Below, one piece after another: positions 5,464 to 7,690 of a stretch of DNA of 7,690 bases. This DNA comes from Thermococcus sp. (GTDB lineage Archaea > Methanobacteriota_B > Thermococci > Thermococcales > Thermococcaceae), in NCBI RefSeq assembly GCF_027066465.1, contig NZ_JAMONU010000150.1, positions 1 through 7,690 on the forward strand. The letters run 5' to 3'. The stretch's first letter is position 1, and the number at the start of each line of letters is the position of its first letter. The notes under the pieces are model-generated. The model saw nothing but the letters and a program-made list of their open reading frames with translations, had not been told where the DNA came from and searched no databases. Position numbers and translations under genes: made by a program.

Positions 5464-5925
5464 TCACTCCACGAGTATCATTCCGTAGAGAACGCTCTCG
5501 GAGAAGTCTATGTCAATGAGAGAACCTATCTCTATTCCAACGGCGTCCAGGCTCGGTCTGACCTTGGTCGGCATCCTGCAGGGTTCTCCCCGTTCAAAGG
5601 GACAGTCCGGGCAGAGGTTGCACGAACCGGGGAACAGCGCCATCGCATACATCTTTCCCTCTCTGAAATACTCCCTTTCCCTCTCCAGGAGGTACATAAT
5701 GGCCCGCCTCTTTTCTTCCTCGAAGTTCTCCATGTCTATCTCAAACTTTATGAGAACAGCCCTTTTGAAGGCCCTGACCCACTCCCTGGCCTCCCGCCAG
5801 TCTGGAGCATGGGGCGGACAGCTCGGTCGCTTTCCGTACATCGGACAGGCTCTGCACTTCCACACCGGCCGGGGGGAAACCCTGATTATCTCCGTTGGAA
5901 CTTCCTTCTCCCACAGCACGCGCAT
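5464..5925 (-). CDS. DUF2284 Cys-rich putative Fe-S/metal-binding protein
   Basis: A 153-residue protein with the DUF2284 pattern. Cysteines C24, C27 and C36 lie in WKCRACPMYGKRPSCPPHAP (22-41). C102, C105, C108 and C116 lie in PGSCNLCPDCPFERGEPC (99-116), followed by the conserved RPSLDAVGIEIG (123-134). The CxxCxxCx7C spacing resembles a ferredoxin-type [4Fe-4S] site; the first group could hold a second centre. The family's function is not known, so redox or metal sensing is inference. It is the first gene of the operon with the CARF-like and PIN genes, and its stop codon lies within the translation-initiation region of the CARF-like gene. No ribosome-binding site precedes the ATG, but a good promoter lies 25 nt upstream, so the mRNA is probably leaderless. 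The length is normal for small DUF2284 members and all conserved Cys seem present. Confidence 0.85.
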   Translation of the reverse strand: MRVLWEKEVPTEIIRVSPRPVWKCRACPMYGKRPSCPPHAPDWREAREWVRAFKRAVLIKFEIDMENFEEEKRRAIMYLLEREREYFREGKMYAMALFPGSCNLCPDCPFERGEPCRMPTKVRPSLDAVGIEIGSLIDIDFSESVLYGMILVE

Positions 5926-5946
5926 GGTTTGGAGAACGCACTACAC

Positions 5947-5961
5947 CTATTTAACCTTTGG
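5947..5961 (-). promoter_or_regulatory. promoter of the DUF2284-CARF-PIN operon
   Basis: Read on the minus strand, CCAAAGGTTAAATAG combines a purine-rich BRE with a TATA box centred near 5950. A start 25-26 nt downstream falls at 5924-5925, i.e. at the ATG itself, which agrees with the lack of any Shine-Dalgarno sequence there. Confidence 0.65.
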
Positions 5962-5969
5962 CCAGAAAG

Positions 5970-5977
5970 CCTTTTAC
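5970..5977 (+). promoter_or_regulatory. possible TATA box of the PEBP lipoprotein gene
   Basis: CCTTTTAC with an upstream GAAAG, centred near 5974, would start transcription close to the ATG at 6000. Alternatively the TATTTAACC at 5949-5956 could act in this direction, giving a leader of about 20 nt that includes AAGGGGT at 5983-5989. I cannot choose between them. Confidence 0.35.
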
Positions 5978-5999
5978 GGACAAAGGGGTAGTATACAAT

Positions 6000-6548
6000 A
6001 TGAGATGGGCGGTGCCGCTGGTCGTTGCCTTCCTTTTAGTTGGAGCAGGCTGTCTCTCCGGGGGTGGGAAGATGGGCGCTCCGGAGACCCTTAAAGTGGG
6101 TTCCGTCTTCCACAACGGGAGCTACATTCCGGTTAAGTTCACCTGCGACGGACAGGACGTAAATCCCCCTATATTCATCGGCAACATAAGCGAAAGGGCG
6201 AAGAGCCTCGTTATCATAGTTGATGACCCCGATGCTCCGGGGGGAACGTTTACCCACTGGATAGCCTGGAACATTCCCCCGGTTGGGGAGATTCCGGAGG
6301 CTGTTCCAAAGGTTGGGAAAGTTGAGAAGCCGATTCCTATGGTTCAGGGCAGGAACGACTTTGGGGGGATAGGCTACGGAGGGCCCTGTCCGCCGAGGGG
6401 AAGCGTTCACCACTACCACTTCAAGGTCTACGCCCTCGATACGACCCTGAACCTCCCTCCGGGGGCAACGAGGAAAGAGCTTGAGGAGGCGATGAAGGGC
6501 CACGTTATTCAGTGGGGGGAGATAGTCGGGCTTTATGGAAGGAAGTGA
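6000..6548 (+). CDS. PEBP-family (YbhB/YbcL, Raf kinase inhibitor-like) lipoprotein
   Basis: A 182-residue protein with a lipoprotein signal peptide (hydrophobic residues 4-16, lipobox VGAGC, Cys18) and a full phosphatidylethanolamine-binding-protein domain. The domain shows FTCDGQDVNPP (47-57), DDPDAPGGTFTHWIAWNIPP (75-94), GPCPPRGSVHHYHF (128-141) and a C-terminal helix up to GLYGRK. The Asp-Pro-Asp-Ala-Pro and Gly-x-x-x-Pro-Arg-Gly...His segments line the small anion/phosphate-binding pocket of the family. Its ligand in archaea is not known; a membrane-anchored form outside the cell suggests lipid or small-ligand binding, or protease inhibition. The frame extends upstream to TTG 5958, but ATG 6000 begins a clean signal peptide and has AAGGGGT at 5983-5989. 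It is divergent from the DUF2284 operon and convergent with the SemiSWEET-like gene. Confidence 0.9.
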   Translation: MRWAVPLVVAFLLVGAGCLSGGGKMGAPETLKVGSVFHNGSYIPVKFTCDGQDVNPPIFIGNISERAKSLVIIVDDPDAPGGTFTHWIAWNIPPVGEIPEAVPKVGKVEKPIPMVQGRNDFGGIGYGGPCPPRGSVHHYHFKVYALDTTLNLPPGATRKELEEAMKGHVIQWGEIVGLYGRK

Positions 6549-6549
6549 G

Positions 6550-6801
6550 TTACTTCTCGGTCAGCTTCACAACGAGGTTTATCGCGCTCTGGAAAGCCGC
6601 AAGGAAGTTCAGTGTGAAGAATATCCAGTCCCTCTGGAAGTAGGCGTAGAGGGTTAGCAGGCTCGATGCGGTTACGTAGATGACGATGAAGCCGAGATTC
6701 AGGGGACACTTCCTCTTCTTTATCGTTTCGACTGTCTGGGGTATCCATGAACCCACGAGCAGGAGCATTCCGATTAGACCGACAACCGCCGCACCGTTCA
6801 T
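6550..6801 (-). CDS. SemiSWEET-like PQ-loop membrane protein
   Basis: An 83-residue protein with three membrane helices (about 5-20, 36-54 and 58-78) and the PQ-loop motif GSWIPQTVETIKKRK (17-31), where P21-Q22 sit at the end of helix 1. This is the three-helix unit of SemiSWEETs, which dimerise into sugar transporters in bacteria; the substrate here cannot be read from the sequence, and a sugar role is inference from family. A GTG at 6810 would add three residues, but GAGGTGA (6807-6813) lies 5 nt before ATG 6801 and overlaps that GTG, so I take the ATG. Its TAA stop lies one base away from the stop of the convergent PEBP gene. Upstream there is a 100-nt gap holding its likely promoter. Confidence 0.82.
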   Translation of the reverse strand: MNGAAVVGLIGMLLLVGSWIPQTVETIKKRKCPLNLGFIVIYVTASSLLTLYAYFQRDWIFFTLNFLAAFQSAINLVVKLTEK

Positions 6802-6850
6802 TGCAGTCACCTCAAAAACAATCTAAAATCAGTAGAAAAGGGTTGTGGAG

Positions 6851-6861
6851 CTTTATTTGTT
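6851..6861 (-). promoter_or_regulatory. possible promoter of the SemiSWEET-like gene
   Basis: On the minus strand AACAAATAAAG is a fair TATA box; a start near 6829 would leave a leader of about 28 nt ending in GAGGTGA. A second candidate, GATTTTAG at 6823-6830, would start at the ATG, which fits less well with the strong binding site. The rest of the 6802-6901 gap is A/T-rich with nothing else that I can name. Confidence 0.3.
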
Positions 6862-6901
6862 AAAGAGTAGGCTGATACAAGAGTTGTTTGCCTTTTTTTC
6901 G

Positions 6902-7366
6902 CTAAAGTTCGCTCGCGAGCCTTGACGTTGCCCAGGTCTTTACGTCCTCGTCGAGGATTCCGTTGATGATTTTCATGGCCTCCCCAAGGTCTCCCCTCTT
7001 TGCGAGCCTGAGCGCAACCTCGGCTTCAACTTTCGAGCGGTTGGAGACGTCCGTTATGTGGCTCGCTATCATGAGGGCATCCTCGAACCTGCCCATCTCC
7101 ATGAACTCAAAGGCAAGCCCCATAAGGGCTTTTGTAGTTTCGTCCTTTCTGTCTATATCGAGCGCGGCCTCTATGGCCCTTGCCAAGACTTCTGAGTAGT
7201 TCCCACCGGCCCTCGCCACTTCAACGGCTATCTGATTAAAGGCTCGGGACCTGACCACTTTATCGGGTATGTTCTCGGCCATTTTAACGGCCTCGTCGAA
7301 TCTGCCGGATTTTACGAGCTTCATCACGGCATCGTAAAGGGCACGTGAGCGGTACCATGCCTGCAT
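6902..7366 (-). CDS. TPR-like helical repeat protein, function unknown
   Basis: About 154 residues, all helical, built from repeats of roughly 33-38 residues. Clear units begin at GRFDEAVKMAENIPD (21-35), GRFEDALMIASHITD (92-106) and GDLGEAMKIINGILD (125-139). A more diverged unit lies between them (about 56-90, with ALDIDRKDETTKALMGLAFEF). Each unit has the shape 'G-x-(F/L)-x-(E/D)-A ... I-x-D ... A-x-x-(L/I)-A', like tetratricopeptide or related alpha-alpha repeats that act as protein-binding surfaces. No enzyme motif, signal peptide or membrane helix is seen, so it is probably cytoplasmic. The ATG at 7396 would add ten residues; I prefer ATG 7366 because GGGGGT (7371-7376) precedes it and CTTAAATC (7397-7404) can act as its TATA box, but this is not certain. 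The gene ends 100 nt before the next gene on the same strand. Confidence 0.75.
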   Translation of the reverse strand: MQAWYRSRALYDAVMKLVKSGRFDEAVKMAENIPDKVVRSRAFNQIAVEVARAGGNYSEVLARAIEAALDIDRKDETTKALMGLAFEFMEMGRFEDALMIASHITDVSNRSKVEAEVALRLAKRGDLGEAMKIINGILDEDVKTWATSRLASEL

Positions 7367-7396
7367 GAGAACCCCCATAGGAGTAGTGTGAACCAT

Positions 7397-7404
7397 GATT
7401 TAAG
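7397..7404 (-). promoter_or_regulatory. possible TATA box of the helical repeat gene
   Basis: CTTAAATC on the minus strand, centred near 7400, predicts a start near 7375, before ATG 7366. The competing TATA at 7421-7429 read on this strand would instead start near 7399 and give an almost leaderless message from ATG 7396. Confidence 0.4.
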
Positions 7405-7420
7405 GGTTCCGCTCCCCGAA

Positions 7421-7430
7421 CTTTTATAAC
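7421..7430 (+). promoter_or_regulatory. TATA box of the CPHC lipoprotein gene, nearly symmetrical
   Basis: CTTTTATAAC with an upstream CGAA lies about 25 nt before a start near 7450, followed by GGTGGT (7452-7457) and ATG 7461. The complement reads GTTATAAAAG, itself a good TATA box, so it may serve both directions. Confidence 0.6.
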
Positions 7431-7460
7431 CAGAACCCTGAATGTGGTAGTGGTGGTTTG

Positions 7461-7690
7461 ATGAAGAAGACGGGAGTCCTTCTGTTGCTCATAATCATAG
7501 CGGGCTTTTCCGCGGGCTGCATAGGAACTTCAACGAGCTCCTCAACTTCCCCAACGTCAACCCCGTCAAAGCCCTCCTACGTCGTCGTCAACGGAACCAA
7601 GATATACCTGAGTAAAATCCACTTCTACATGTACGGAATGAAAACCTGCCCGCACTGCAGGCACATGCATGAGTGGATTCCCAAGGAGTT
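7461..7690 (+). CDS. thioredoxin-like lipoprotein with CPHC motif, 5' part
   Basis: The frame is open from ATG 7461 to the window end (76 codons), so this is the start of a gene that continues beyond it. The protein has a lipoprotein signal peptide (KK at 2-3, hydrophobic core 5-18, lipobox FSAGC, Cys20) and then a Ser/Thr/Pro linker (22-39). A strand-helix start of a thioredoxin fold follows, KIHFYMYGMKTCPHCRHMHE (52-71), with the redox pair C63-P-H-C66. CPHC is the DsbA-type active site; with the YG-x-x-x-C-P-H-C context it suggests an extracytoplasmic thiol-disulfide oxidoreductase anchored on the cell surface. The ribosome-binding site GGTGGT lies at 7452-7457. The rest of the fold, including the cis-proline loop, is outside the window, so the exact subfamily cannot be given. 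Confidence 0.85.
   Translation, partial: MKKTGVLLLLIIIAGFSAGCIGTSTSSSTSPTSTPSKPSYVVVNGTKIYLSKIHFYMYGMKTCPHCRHMHEWIPKE

Noticed and set aside
5510..6094. A long plus-strand open frame across the DUF2284 gene and the intergenic region
   Set aside because: It is antisense to the DUF2284 gene with its conserved cysteines and runs through the promoter and into another frame of the PEBP gene; there is no credible start site.
6036..6503. A minus-strand open frame inside the PEBP gene
   Set aside because: The plus-strand frame has complete PEBP motifs and a signal peptide; the antisense product has no recognisable feature.
6889..6900. T-run CCTTTTTTTC on the plus strand read as a terminator
   Set aside because: No plus-strand gene ends near it; the flanking genes are both on the minus strand, where it reads as an A-run. 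It is left unassigned.
6963..6976. TTGATGATTT as a possible C box of a second C/D sRNA
   Set aside because: It lies inside the coding region of the helical repeat gene, and I saw no D box with a matching terminal stem at the right distance.
1..7690. CRISPR array, tRNA, rRNA or insertion sequence
   Set aside because: No regularly spaced direct repeats, no tRNA-like cloverleaf, no rRNA stretch, and no transposase gene or terminal inverted repeats were seen.

Overview
The window looks like a chromosomal segment of a hyperthermophilic euryarchaeon of the order Thermococcales, most likely Thermococcus. The reasons are the short, tightly packed genes, the ribosome-binding sites of the GGTGA/GGAGG type, the archaeal BRE/TATA promoters about 25 nt upstream of short leaders, the archaeal lipoprotein signal peptides followed by Ser/Thr-rich linkers, a RuvBL/TIP49 ATPase, and a box C/D guide RNA. 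No ribosomal RNA, tRNA, CRISPR array or insertion sequence is visible.

Left part (1-3286, all on the + strand). The window opens with the 3' end of a queE-like radical-SAM gene (7-deazaguanine pathway). A small multi-pass membrane protein gene follows closely. A roughly 60-nt box C/D sRNA gene with its own promoter then lies directly before a gene for a full-length RuvB-like AAA+ ATPase of the TIP49/RuvBL family. Next come a secreted lipoprotein rich in N-glycosylation sequons and a small membrane protein 4 nt downstream of it.

Middle (3300-3961, + strand). A two-gene, overlapping, more AT-rich module encodes a coiled-coil antitoxin-like protein and a TumE-like (DUF6516) toxin with a His-rich motif.

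Centre (3982-5925, - strand). Three overlapping genes form one operon, in transcription order: a Cys-rich DUF2284 putative Fe-S/metal protein, a stand-alone CARF-like nucleotide-sensor domain, and a PIN-domain ribonuclease with uncharacterised N- and C-terminal regions. This is the most interesting part: it resembles a CARF-nuclease effector split over two genes, with an added metal/redox protein and no CRISPR locus in view. Its promoter places the start of transcription at or near the first ATG, so the mRNA is probably leaderless.

Right part (5958-7690). A PEBP/YbhB-family lipoprotein (+) meets a SemiSWEET-like PQ-loop membrane protein (-) tail to tail with one base between the stops. A protein of TPR-like helical repeats (-) follows. 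The window ends in the 5' part of a lipoprotein with a thioredoxin-like CPHC motif (+), transcribed away from the repeat protein across a nearly symmetrical TATA box.
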